This document shows positions 15,852 through 23,458 of a DNA stretch of 38,893 nt, piece after piece (the first letter of the stretch is position 1; each line of letters opens with the position of its first letter). Under the pieces are notes generated by a model. That model did no database searches. It was not told the DNA's origin and worked only from the letters and a program-made list of their open reading frames with translations. Origin of the DNA: Gemmatimonadota bacterium. Lineage in GTDB: Bacteria; Gemmatimonadota; Gemmatimonadetes; Palauibacterales; KS3-K002. Both the position numbers and the translations under genes were made by a program. The stretch is from NCBI GenBank assembly GCA_020350785.1, contig CP070722.1, positions 297,438 to 336,330 of the forward strand. Direction: 5' to 3'.

Positions 15852-16972
15852 ACGGGGGGTTCCGAATCGCGAAGTTCTTTGGCTTTGACGTGCGCCTCGA
15901 TCTATCCTGGTTCGTGGTGTTCTTCCTGGTCCTTTGGACTTTCGCGGAGTCGGTATTCCCATACCGGCATCGCGGCCTGAGCTCGACCGAGTACGGGCTG
16001 ATGGCCGTCGCTGGCGCCCTTCTTTTCTTCGCATCGGTACTGCTTCATGAGTTGGCCCATTCGGCGGTGGCACGTGCGCGCGGCATCCAAGTTGAAGGCA
16101 TCACCCTCTTCATATTCGGGGGCATGGCCCGGATCCGCTCAGAAGCGATGAATCCAAAGGATGAGTTTCTGATCACGGTAGTCGGCCCCCTTTCGAGTGC
16201 GGCGATCGGACTGGCGCTATTGGTCACCGCGTCCATCGGGCGGAAAGTCGGTCTGCCGGTGACGGTAACCGGTGTGGCTGACTACCTGGCGTTGCTGAAC
16301 TTCGTGCTCGCCGTCTTCAACCTGATACCCGGATTTCCCTTGGACGGCGGTCGCTTGCTTCGCTCGCTCGTCTGGCACCTGACGCGTGATCTCCGCAAGG
16401 CGACTCGCTGGGCTTCTCTAACGGGTCGGGGTTTCGGCTTTGTCATGATCGGTCTGGGTATCGTCTATCTGTTTGGAAACAGTCTGATCTTTGGAATGTG
16501 GCTCGTCTTCATTGGCTGGTTCCTTTACCAAGCGGCCGAGTCCAGCTATCGGCAGTTGATACTGCGCAGGATTCTCGAGGGGGTTCGGGCTGAAGAGGCC
16601 ATGACGCGGCACCCAGAGGCTGTACCGGCTGAGCTGACGTTACGGGATCTCGTCGATGATTACTTCCTTCGTCGTCGCTTTGGCGCTTTTCCGGTCGAGG
16701 ACAGCGACGGTAGCCTGTTGGGCCTGATCACGCTCACGCAGGTCAAAGCCGTTGACCGTCATAAGTGGCCGACGATTCGGGTGCGTGAGGTCATGACGCA
16801 GATTTGCGAGGCTGTGAAGGTGCAGAAAGAGGACTCGCTGGCGGAGGTATTGACCAAACTGGAGAGTGCTGGAGTGGGCCGGGCGCTGGTTGTTGACGAT
16901 GGCCGGCTCGAGGGCGTGATCAGCCGAGCGGATGTGGCGGCTTGGCTGGACCGTTATCAGCAGCTCCACTGA
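15848..16972 (+). CDS. Site-2 protease family membrane metalloprotease with CBS domains
   Basis: This 374-residue intramembrane zinc protease belongs to family M50. The zinc motif HELAH is at 67-71 and the third ligand is in NLIPGFPLDGGR (Asp166). About six hydrophobic segments surround them. The C-terminal part (about 250-374) carries two CBS domains, which in related proteins bind adenine nucleotides and may regulate activity. This is the short S2P/CBS form, without the PDZ domains of E. coli RseP. It starts at ATG 15848, overlapping the stop of the preceding orphan by four bases. Possible roles include regulated cleavage of a membrane protein; no anti-sigma factor gene is nearby. Endonuclease III follows 11 bases later. 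Confidence 0.92.
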   Translation: MNGGFRIAKFFGFDVRLDLSWFVVFFLVLWTFAESVFPYRHRGLSSTEYGLMAVAGALLFFASVLLHELAHSAVARARGIQVEGITLFIFGGMARIRSEAMNPKDEFLITVVGPLSSAAIGLALLVTASIGRKVGLPVTVTGVADYLALLNFVLAVFNLIPGFPLDGGRLLRSLVWHLTRDLRKATRWASLTGRGFGFVMIGLGIVYLFGNSLIFGMWLVFIGWFLYQAAESSYRQLILRRILEGVRAEEAMTRHPEAVPAELTLRDLVDDYFLRRRFGAFPVEDSDGSLLGLITLTQVKAVDRHKWPTIRVREVMTQICEAVKVQKEDSLAEVLTKLESAGVGRALVVDDGRLEGVISRADVAAWLDRYQQLH

Positions 16973-16983
16973 GAGTCGAAGCG

Positions 16984-17685
16984 ATGGGAAAGCCTGCCGG
17001 GGCAGGAAGTCGGAAGCGCGGACGCAGTGTGAAAGCCAAGCGGGAGTCGGCCGCTGCGCTGCGCGAGCGTGCTCTGCGGATGGTAGAGGTGCTGAGTGCG
17101 AGCTATCCGGCGCGCATCGAGCTCAATTTCAGTGATCCGCTCGAGCTGGCCGTCGCCACCATTCTCTCGGCTCAGTGCACGGACCGGCGCGTCAACGAGG
17201 TGACGGAGCGGCTATTCAAGAGATATCGGACGGCGGAGGACTACGCGAACGCGGATCCTGAGGAGTTCGAGCAGGAGATCCGGCCGACGGGGTTCTTCCG
17301 GAACAAGACTCGCTCGATACTGGCTTTCGCGCGGACCTTGGTTGAGAGACACGGCGGCGAAGTTCCGGACACGATGGAGGAGCTGGTCGAGCTTGCGGGA
17401 ATAGGGCGAAAGACAGCCAATGTCATCTTGGGCTCGGCCTTCGACAAGAGGGAAGGCATCGCCGTCGATACCCACGTGAAGCGCGTGGCGCGACGGTTGG
17501 GATTGACGCGTGAGAGCGATCCCGATCATGTGGAGCAGGACCTGCTCGAGCTGGTCCCGAGAGAAGGTTGGACGGATTTCGGTCTTCGGCTGATCCAGCT
17601 TGGACGTTATACGTGCACCGCCCGCGGACCGAGGTGCCAGGCTTGTGCTCTTGAGGCGCTATGCCCTAGCGCGCACAGTCATTGA
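16984..17685 (+). CDS. nth: Endonuclease III (DNA glycosylase/AP lyase)
   Basis: This base-excision repair enzyme removes oxidised pyrimidines and cuts the abasic strand. The 233-residue protein has the helix-hairpin-helix block ELAGIGRKTANVILG with catalytic Lys143, catalytic Asp162 (AVDTHVKRVARRLGL) and a 4Fe-4S cluster motif C-x6-C-x2-C-x5-C (Cys211, 218, 221, 227). A basic N-terminal extension of about 20 residues (KPAGAGSRKRGRSVKAKR) precedes the fold. The ATG at 16984 is preferred; an upstream TTG inside the protease gene would add 14 residues. It lies in line with the protease gene. Confidence 0.96.
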   Translation: MGKPAGAGSRKRGRSVKAKRESAAALRERALRMVEVLSASYPARIELNFSDPLELAVATILSAQCTDRRVNEVTERLFKRYRTAEDYANADPEEFEQEIRPTGFFRNKTRSILAFARTLVERHGGEVPDTMEELVELAGIGRKTANVILGSAFDKREGIAVDTHVKRVARRLGLTRESDPDHVEQDLLELVPREGWTDFGLRLIQLGRYTCTARGPRCQACALEALCPSAHSH

Positions 17686-17686
17686 T

Positions 17687-17714
17687 TTGAGTCGCCGGCT
17701 GTGAATAGTATCTG
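17687..17714 (+). promoter_or_regulatory. Candidate promoter before HD-domain and tryptophanase genes
   Basis: TTGAGT (17687-17692) and TATCTG (17709-17714) are separated by 16 bases, in the short gap after the nth stop. The match to sigma70 consensus is partial. The following pair of genes is tightly spaced and would be read from here. Confidence 0.25.
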
Positions 17715-17755
17715 TTGTAGAACAACCACGTAGCGTCGATAGGGAGCTGAGGGTG

Positions 17756-18340
17756 ATGCCATTGGATCGCGGTAACGCACTGGCGCTAATGCAGGAGTAC
17801 ACGGCGAATGAGAACCTTCGCCGGCACATGTATGCCGTGGAAGCGGCCATGCGGGCCTACGCCAGGAAGTTCGGTGAGGATGAGGAGCTTTGGGGTATCA
17901 CCGGTCTACTTCACGATTTCGATTACGAGAAGTGGCCAAACGATCTGCACAGGCCGGATGACGAGCACCCGCTGACGGGTGTGAGGATCCTCCGGGAGCG
18001 GGGTTATCCGGCCGAGATGTTGGATGCTATTCTGGGCCACGCGGAGTACACGGGAGTGCCTCGCGAGAGTCGATTGTCGAGAACGCTGTTCGCGGTAGAC
18101 GAGCTTACGGGTTTCTTGACCGCTTGTGCGCTAGTGCGACCTACGGGACTCAGCGATTTGAAGGTGAAGTCGGTCAAGAAGAAATTCAGGGATGCAAGCT
18201 TCGCTCGTGGGGTGAACCGGGAGGATGTGGAGAAAGGTGTGGCTGAACTGGGCGTGGACTTTTCCGAACATGTACAACTCGTAATCGACGCCATGCGCGA
18301 GATCCAGGAAGATCTCGGCCTGGCGGGCACGGATAGCTGA
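17756..18340 (+). CDS. HD-domain metal-dependent hydrolase
   Basis: This 194-residue protein has the HD phosphohydrolase pattern: His24, His53-Asp54 (GLLHDFDYEKWP), His71, His95 (LGHAEYTG) and Asp115 (AVDELTGF), spaced as metal ligands. Relatives of this compact HDIG type are usually annotated only as phosphohydrolases. The nucleotide or phosphate substrate is unknown. The first codons read GTG ATG; AGGGAG (17741-17746) lies six bases before the GTG and nine before the ATG, so either may be used. Only 16 bases separate it from the tryptophanase gene, so the two likely share a transcript. Confidence 0.85.
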   Translation: MPLDRGNALALMQEYTANENLRRHMYAVEAAMRAYARKFGEDEELWGITGLLHDFDYEKWPNDLHRPDDEHPLTGVRILRERGYPAEMLDAILGHAEYTGVPRESRLSRTLFAVDELTGFLTACALVRPTGLSDLKVKSVKKKFRDASFARGVNREDVEKGVAELGVDFSEHVQLVIDAMREIQEDLGLAGTDS

Positions 18341-18356
18341 GGACGGCTGGTGGGCG

Positions 18357-19736
18357 ATGGCGATCAAGACGATCATCGAGCCATTCAGAATCAAGGCGGT
18401 GGAGCCTATACGGATGAGCACGCGGGAGGAGCGTGAGCGGAAGATCCGCGAGGCGCACTACAACGTGTTTCTGCTTCACGCCGACGATGTACTGATCGAC
18501 TTGCTGACCGACAGCGGAACCGGAGCCATGAGCGCAGATCAGTGGGCCGCCATGATGCGGGGCGACGAATCTTATGCGGGTAGTCGCTCGTGGTTTCGGT
18601 TCGAGGAGTCCGTAAAGCGGCTGTTCCCGTTCAAGCACATTATTCCGACGCACCAGGGTCGGGCGGCAGAAAGGATTCTCTTCTCTGTGACCTGCAAGCC
18701 AGGTGACATAGTACCCAACAACACGCACTTTGACACGACGCGTGCTAATGTCGAGTACCGTGGCGCCAGGGCGGTAGACCTGCCATGTGGCGAGTCGCGC
18801 CAGACGGGTGAGAGGCATCCTTTCAAGGGGAACATGGATGTGGCGGCTCTGGCGAGCCTCCTCGACGAAGAGCGGGCTGCAGTCCCGCTTGTGATGCTAA
18901 CCATCACCAACAACTCCGGCGGCGGCCAGCCGGTCTCGATGGCGAACGTACGCGCGGTGCATGAGATCTGTAAGCGTCACGGCGTGCCGCTCGACATAGA
19001 TGCCTGCCGTTTCGCCGAGAACGCTTACTTCATCAAGCAGCGCGAGGAGGGCTACGCTGGCAAGTCGGTAGCTGAGATTGCCCGCGAGCTCATGTCATAC
19101 GCGGACGGCTGCACGATGTCGGCCAAGAAGGATGGGCTGGCCAATATCGGCGGTTTTCTGGCGACTAACGATGAGGAACTGGCGCGTCAGGAGAGGGATC
19201 TGCTCATCTTGACTGAAGGCTATCCAACCTACGGGGGCCTGGCGGGCCGGGATCTGGAGGCCATAGCGGTAGGCCTGGATGAAGTGGTGCAGGAGGACTA
19301 TCTGCGCTACCGCATCGTGTCGACCGACTACCTCGGCAAGCACATAGCGGAGGCAGGTGTGCCGATCGTGCAACCGCCTGGCGGCCATGCTGTCTACATC
19401 GATGCGGGAGCGTTTCTGGGTCACCTGAAATCGCTGGAGTATCCTGGCATCGCGCTGGCGGTGGAGTTGTATCGTGAAGCGGGCATCCGAGCGGTCGAGA
19501 TCGGCAGCGTCATGTTCGCGCATTACGATCCCGAGACCGGCGAAGAAACAGCGGCCGAGAAGGAGCTACTGAGGCTTGCGATTCCGCGGCGTGTTTACAC
19601 GCAGAGCCACATCGATTTTGTAGTGGAGGCGATCATCGATGTGTGGAGGCGCCGCGAGGACATATCTGGATACCGCATCGTCTATCAAGCACCGTTCCTT
19701 CGTCACTTCACGGCCAGGTTCGAGCCGCTGACCTGA
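18357..19736 (+). CDS. tnaA: Tryptophanase
   Basis: This PLP-dependent beta-eliminating lyase of 459 residues splits tryptophan into indole, pyruvate and ammonia. The PLP lysine is Lys258 in CTMSAKKDGLANIGGF. The general fold is as close to tyrosine phenol-lyase as to tryptophanase. The residues known to separate the two all read as tryptophanase: Asp126 in HFDTTRA (Thr in phenol-lyase), Ile382 in AVEIGS (Arg in phenol-lyase) and His450 in LRHFTARF (Phe in phenol-lyase). Tyr73 and Arg102 are also in place. The start at ATG 18357 matches the family N terminus. No TnaC-like leader peptide fits in the 16-base gap. The gene sits between an HD protein and a MetS-like peptide, with an NSS transporter upstream. 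Confidence 0.9.
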   Translation: MAIKTIIEPFRIKAVEPIRMSTREERERKIREAHYNVFLLHADDVLIDLLTDSGTGAMSADQWAAMMRGDESYAGSRSWFRFEESVKRLFPFKHIIPTHQGRAAERILFSVTCKPGDIVPNNTHFDTTRANVEYRGARAVDLPCGESRQTGERHPFKGNMDVAALASLLDEERAAVPLVMLTITNNSGGGQPVSMANVRAVHEICKRHGVPLDIDACRFAENAYFIKQREEGYAGKSVAEIARELMSYADGCTMSAKKDGLANIGGFLATNDEELARQERDLLILTEGYPTYGGLAGRDLEAIAVGLDEVVQEDYLRYRIVSTDYLGKHIAEAGVPIVQPPGGHAVYIDAGAFLGHLKSLEYPGIALAVELYREAGIRAVEIGSVMFAHYDPETGEETAAEKELLRLAIPRRVYTQSHIDFVVEAIIDVWRRREDISGYRIVYQAPFLRHFTARFEPLT

Positions 19737-19785
19737 CCGAGGCGGTCGTGGGGGGCTCGAGGGGCGCGATTGTCGTGGGCTCAGG

Positions 19786-19796
19786 GGAGGAGAAGG
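19786..19796 (+). promoter_or_regulatory. Ribosome binding site of the 38-residue MetS-like gene
   Basis: GGAGGAGAAGG ends three bases before GTG 19800. Its GGAGG core (19786-19790) sits nine bases before the start. Such a strong site supports translation of an otherwise easily missed tiny gene. Confidence 0.6.
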
Positions 19797-19799
19797 TTT

Positions 19800-19916
19800 G
19801 TGAGTACGAGCGCGATTGTGGCTATGTTGCTGACCTGCGGCTTTATATGGGGCGGTTTCCTTATCCTCCTGGCGTATGCGATCCGACGGGAGAGGGACAA
19901 GTCGGCCCAGAGCTAG
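19800..19916 (+). CDS. MetS-like small subunit of an NSS transporter (38 residues)
   Basis: This tiny single-span protein starts at GTG 19800 and ends at TAG 19916. It reads MSTSAIVAMLLTCGFIWGGF, then a short hydrophobic continuation and a basic, charged end (RRERDKSAQS). The M-S-T-S-A-I start, the Met before the hydrophobic run and the W-G-G at residue 17 match the MetS/MaAIMP small subunit of bacterial NSS transporters, which is needed for transport by MetP in Corynebacterium. Normally it is encoded right after the transporter; here it follows tryptophanase, about 4.8 kb from the only NSS gene in the window. It lies 63 bases after the tnaA stop. A role as helper of a tryptophan transporter is inference. 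Confidence 0.72.
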   Translation: MSTSAIVAMLLTCGFIWGGFLILLAYAIRRERDKSAQS

Positions 19917-20032
19917 GCATGGCGCGGCGGCGCTGTTTGGCGCTGTCGTTGCTTGGACGTTTGCCGTGGGATTTGGGATCCTGTGTTGGGGATTATCGTT
20001 GTTGAGAACTGCAACTCAGAGAGGTGGGGGCA

Positions 20033-20929
20033 ATGGCAGATCCGATTATTCCACGCGAGTTTCACCGCGTCTCGCGGCCGTCGCTCATGCGTTCGCTGGC
20101 GATGGTGCCCGCTGCGGCCGTTCTTCTTTTTCTCGTGACCGTACCCTTTTCATGCACGACGGTGGCCGAGTACGAGGTCGCCGTTCTGAAGAACCCGATT
20201 AACGGAAACGTATCGCCGGAGTTTTTTCCTCAGGGTCTCTATTTCGCGGCGCCGGCCATCTTCTGGAAGCAGTACTCGAAGTATCCCACTCGCGAGATCC
20301 AGTATCCTCGCAGCGGCGGCAGTGAGCAGGCGCAGGCGCTGACCTCGGATCAACTAAGCATCATGGTCGACGCGGCCTACCGTTATCGGGTCGTGCCCGA
20401 GAACGTGGTGAGCTTGTTCCTGATCGTGGGTGACATGAATGACGTCGACGAATACGTCTATACCACATACCGTACGGCTCTGCGCGATGCGATTGCGGAG
20501 CTGAGCGGAACGGAGATTCTTTCGACCGACCGACTGAGAATCGCGTCGCGGGTCGAGGAGCTGATGGACGAGGAGCTGACGCCGAAGGGTGTCGAAGTTG
20601 TGCGATTTTTCGTGCGAGAGATCCAGCCGCCGCCGGCGGTCAGGCAGGCGATCGAGCTGAAGTTGCAGCGTGAGCAGGAAGTACAAGCTCAGAAGTTCCA
20701 GACGGAGATCGTCCGCGAGCAGGCGGAGCAGAAGAGGCAGGAAGCGTTGGGTATCCGCGACGCCCAGAATATCATTGGCGAGAGCCTGACGCCCGCGTAC
20801 CTGTCCTATTACTACATGCAGACATTGCAGGAAGTCGGCAACAAAGAGGGCAACGTGATCATCGCGCCGACGGAGGGGGGCAACCTCCTCTTCGACGTGC
20901 CCACGGCGGGCAGACGCTCGGGACAGTGA
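20033..20929 (+). CDS. SPFH/Band 7 (prohibitin-like) membrane protein
   Basis: This 298-residue protein has one N-terminal hydrophobic segment (about residues 18-40), then the SPFH/Band 7 domain (about 45-215, with PQGLYFAAPAIFWKQY and LTPKGVEVVRFFVREIQPP) and a charged helical region (EQEVQAQKFQTEIVREQAE). The end is a short tail. Members form oligomeric rings on membranes and act in lipid microdomains or hold proteases such as FtsH. No NfeD or FtsH gene is next to it. It starts at ATG 20033 with AGAGG eight bases upstream; a GTG nine bases earlier is possible. The Cys in the hydrophobic stretch does not form a clean lipobox. Confidence 0.87.
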   Translation: MADPIIPREFHRVSRPSLMRSLAMVPAAAVLLFLVTVPFSCTTVAEYEVAVLKNPINGNVSPEFFPQGLYFAAPAIFWKQYSKYPTREIQYPRSGGSEQAQALTSDQLSIMVDAAYRYRVVPENVVSLFLIVGDMNDVDEYVYTTYRTALRDAIAELSGTEILSTDRLRIASRVEELMDEELTPKGVEVVRFFVREIQPPPAVRQAIELKLQREQEVQAQKFQTEIVREQAEQKRQEALGIRDAQNIIGESLTPAYLSYYYMQTLQEVGNKEGNVIIAPTEGGNLLFDVPTAGRRSGQ

Positions 20930-20944
20930 AAGCCGGCCTTGCGT

Positions 20945-20983
20945 TCGGGCGCCCCAGGGGGAAAGATGTAAGGGGGCGCCCGA
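20945..20983 (+). terminator. Perfect 11-bp hairpin after the SPFH gene
   Basis: TCGGGCGCCCC (20945-20955) pairs without mismatch with GGGGCGCCCGA (20973-20983) across a 17-base loop. It starts 16 bases after the SPFH stop and ends just before the ribosome binding site of the next gene (20992-20997). There is no T-run, so it may be a Rho-type end, an mRNA stability element or a translation-controlling structure. Confidence 0.5.
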
Positions 20984-21005
20984 CAGGCATCAGGAGGCGA
21001 TCACA

Positions 21006-21671
21006 GTGAAGATGCGGTCTAGCCGTCCCTCTTTTTTCGGGGTCGCGTTGGGCGTTCTTATCGTGGCATGTGGCGGCCACACCCCACCTCCCTACGACAA
21101 TCCACCTGTGTTGGCAAATCGCGATGATATCGAAGCGGCGATGCGCGCCGTCGGAGCCGGCCTCGAGGCGCGGGTCGTGCTTTTCCTTCGCATCGATGCC
21201 AGCGGCCAGGTGCAGAGTGTTCGAGTGGGCCGGAGCTCAGGGAGCGTAGAGCTCGATGATGCGGCCATGTGGATCGGCCGCCAGATGCGTTTCGAGCCGG
21301 CTCGTAGCGAGGGGAAAGCGGTTCCTGCACTTGTCGAGATCCCGGTCACATTTGATGTCGTGAAGCAGGTAGTTCGATCGGCGCGTCTTCGGAACTCGGA
21401 GGAGATCGCGGCGCGGATCGTGCGCGAACACGGGGACGTTCGGGGCAAGGCGCGTTTTCGAATCCTCGTCGGTACCGAGGGCTGGGTCATCGACCGACAA
21501 GACCGCCGTCCCTTCAGCGAGGCGGCGCAAGCGGCTGCCCGAAAACTGATTGATGACGTGATGTTCACGCCTGCCTATCGTGGTGACCGGGCCATCGTCA
21601 GCTGGGTCATGCTGATATTCGAGTTTGCGGGACCCGAGACGCGGGTCTACATCGATGCCCCGGGTGCTTAA
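21006..21671 (+). CDS. Lipoprotein with two TonB_C-like domains, copy 1
   Basis: This 221-residue predicted lipoprotein has a signal ending in VLIVAC, with the lipid-attachment Cys at 22. After a Pro-rich linker, residues 45-115 form a TonB C-terminal-like domain (VVLFLRIDASGQVQSVRVGRSSG, then MRFEPARSEGKAVPALVEIP). A second, more diverged one follows at about 145-210 (RILVGTEGWVIDRQ, then FTPAYRGDRAIVSWVMLIF). TonB_C domains usually contact outer-membrane receptors. Here there is no TonB transmembrane anchor, only a lipid. It starts at GTG 21006, eight bases after GGAGG. Copy 2 follows 64 bases downstream. The function is unknown; a periplasmic adaptor is possible. Confidence 0.8.
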   Translation: MKMRSSRPSFFGVALGVLIVACGGHTPPPYDNPPVLANRDDIEAAMRAVGAGLEARVVLFLRIDASGQVQSVRVGRSSGSVELDDAAMWIGRQMRFEPARSEGKAVPALVEIPVTFDVVKQVVRSARLRNSEEIAARIVREHGDVRGKARFRILVGTEGWVIDRQDRRPFSEAAQAAARKLIDDVMFTPAYRGDRAIVSWVMLIFEFAGPETRVYIDAPGA

Positions 21672-21735
21672 CGGAGGCGGTACCGAGCGGCTGAGGGGGT
21701 CTATGCAGAGGCGAAGTGGGCGATGCGTAGGGTTA

Positions 21736-22404
21736 ATGCGCAGGCCTGACGAACCCTGGGCGTTTCTGTCTTTGGTGCTGTGCGTGTGTGCGGCGGCATG
21801 TGGGCATGCCCCTCCCACGTATGATGTGCCGCCGATCCTGGCGAATCGAGAAGAGGTTTCGGAGGTACTCGAGTCGTTGGGCGCCGTGCTCGAGGCACAG
21901 GTCGTATTGCTGATCGAGGTCGATGAGGAGGGTGTGCCTCGTCAAGTGCGTGTGGCCGAGGGTTCGGGTGATCGTCATCTCGACGCGCTCGCTGTACTCG
22001 CTGGACGGCAGATGCGCTTTCGGCCGGCGCGCTACCAGGGTCGTCCGGTCTCGGCGTGGGTGCAGATGCCCGTGAGTTTCGAGCTTCCGCCCCCTGTAGT
22101 GCAGCCGCCGACACTGCTGAATGGAGATGCGGTCGCGCAAATGATGGCGGATCTTCACGCCGATCTGCGAGGCTCGGTGCGGCTTCGCATACTGCTCAGT
22201 CCTTTGGGGATAGTCGATGATGTCAGGGCGCGCGAAGGGTCAGACCCAGAGGTGCGTGAGGCGGCGCTGGGCCTGGTCCCAAGGCTGCGTTTCGCGCCCG
22301 CCATGGCGGAGGGGCGGCCGACGGAGGCGCGCCTGGTCGTGTTGTTCACCTTCGCTGGGCCTACTTCCGAGGTGATCATCGAGCCTTCGGAGGAAGGCGA
22401 CTAG
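21736..22404 (+). CDS. Lipoprotein with two TonB_C-like domains, copy 2
   Basis: This 222-residue protein is homologous along its whole length to the gene just upstream, so the pair arose by tandem duplication. The shared blocks include PPTYDVPPILANREE, GRQMRFRPAR and the second-domain LRILLSPLGIVDD. The start at ATG 21736 is preferred because it puts the acylated Cys at position 22, exactly as in copy 1. An ATG at 21703, with a stronger GAGGGGG ribosome binding site, would make an overlong signal. The lipobox (AAAC) is weaker than in copy 1. The sequences have diverged strongly, which suggests different partners or tasks. It is convergent with the YheT-type hydrolase. Confidence 0.78.
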   Translation: MRRPDEPWAFLSLVLCVCAAACGHAPPTYDVPPILANREEVSEVLESLGAVLEAQVVLLIEVDEEGVPRQVRVAEGSGDRHLDALAVLAGRQMRFRPARYQGRPVSAWVQMPVSFELPPPVVQPPTLLNGDAVAQMMADLHADLRGSVRLRILLSPLGIVDDVRAREGSDPEVREAALGLVPRLRFAPAMAEGRPTEARLVVLFTFAGPTSEVIIEPSEEGD

Positions 22405-22456
22405 CGGTACGCCGCCATTCAACCGAGTCCTCTAGCCTTGCCCGGGTGGCCAAAGT

Positions 22457-23458
22457 CTACGGTCGTAGGGCTGGCACGAAACGGGTGAGGAATTCGATGG
22501 CGCGCCTCTCCGCCCAATAGATCGGCCGCCAGGGCAGGGCGCCCGCGATGAAACCGGCATGGCCTCCACGCGAAGTGAATTCCGATTCCAGCCATGGTGA
22601 ACCAGAGACGGACTCCTCGGGAAGTGATGACTCGGGGATGAACGGGTCATCACGGGCGTTGATCAGCAGCGTAGGTCTCCGAATACCCGTCAGGAAGTGC
22701 AACGAGCTGGACCGCCGCCAGTAGTCCTCTGCACCGCGGAAGCCGTGCAAGGGGGCGGTCACGGCATCGTCATACTCTCGCCAGTCTCGGGCACGGAGGA
22801 TCGCATCGCGGTCGAGTAGTCCCGGATACTCTTCCGCTTTGAGCAGTGCCTTGGCTTTGAGGGTGCGGAGGAAAAAGCCGCTATAGAACCGGCCAAGCCC
22901 CTTCGACATCTTGTTCGCCGCGGCTGCCAGGTCGAAGGGTGTGGAGATAGCCACGGCGGCCGCCACCTCCTCGGCCGCCAAGTCGCCCTGCTCCCCCAGC
23001 CATTTCAAGAGGACGTTGCCGCCCAACGAAACACCTATCGAGACGATCGGCGCGCCGGGGTCGCGTTTGACCAACTCTGAGATAACCCAATCGAGGTCGC
23101 CAGTGTCTCCCGAATGGTAAAGGCGAGGTGTCCGGTTGGACGCGCCGCCACAAGATCTGAAGTTCAAGGCTGCGCCGCGCCAGCCGCGGTCGGCGGCGAG
23201 GCTGAGGAGGCCGCGAACGTACTTTCGCTCCGACGATCCTTCGAGGCCATGCAGCAACAGCAGCTGGGGCGAAGCCAGAGGCCCGTCCAGGAAGTCGATG
23301 TCGAGGAAGTCGCCGTCTGGGGTAGTCCAGCGTGCTCGGCAGGTCTGCATCTTGACGACACGACGCAGAGTACGATTCCAGACGGTCTGGCCATGTCCGC
23401 CGGGAATCCACCAGGCCGGGTGGAAGTCCGCGAGCTGTCTAGGTCCGGCATCGTGCAT
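22457..23458 (-). CDS. YheT-family alpha/beta-hydrolase
   Basis: This 333-residue hydrolase belongs to the YheT/ABHD1-3 group. It starts with FHPAWWIPGGHGQTVWNRTL, typical of the group, followed by the oxyanion-side LLLLHGLEGSSERKYVRG. The nucleophile elbow is GVSLGGN (Ser144), the acid is in NARDDPFIP (Asp270 or 271) and the base is His300 in RGGHAGF. The substrate is unknown, though relatives are esterases acting on lipids or small esters. It has no signal peptide and is probably cytoplasmic. It starts at ATG 23458; the upstream GGAG is 12 bases away, so translation may be modest. It is convergent with the TonB_C pair. Confidence 0.88.
   Translation of the reverse strand: MHDAGPRQLADFHPAWWIPGGHGQTVWNRTLRRVVKMQTCRARWTTPDGDFLDIDFLDGPLASPQLLLLHGLEGSSERKYVRGLLSLAADRGWRGAALNFRSCGGASNRTPRLYHSGDTGDLDWVISELVKRDPGAPIVSIGVSLGGNVLLKWLGEQGDLAAEEVAAAVAISTPFDLAAAANKMSKGLGRFYSGFFLRTLKAKALLKAEEYPGLLDRDAILRARDWREYDDAVTAPLHGFRGAEDYWRRSSSLHFLTGIRRPTLLINARDDPFIPESSLPEESVSGSPWLESEFTSRGGHAGFIAGALPWRPIYWAERRAIEFLTRFVPALRP

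Noticed and set aside
18341-18356. TnaC-type leader peptide controlling tryptophanase
   Set aside because: Only 16 bases separate the HD-domain stop from the tryptophanase start, too short for a leader peptide and terminator.
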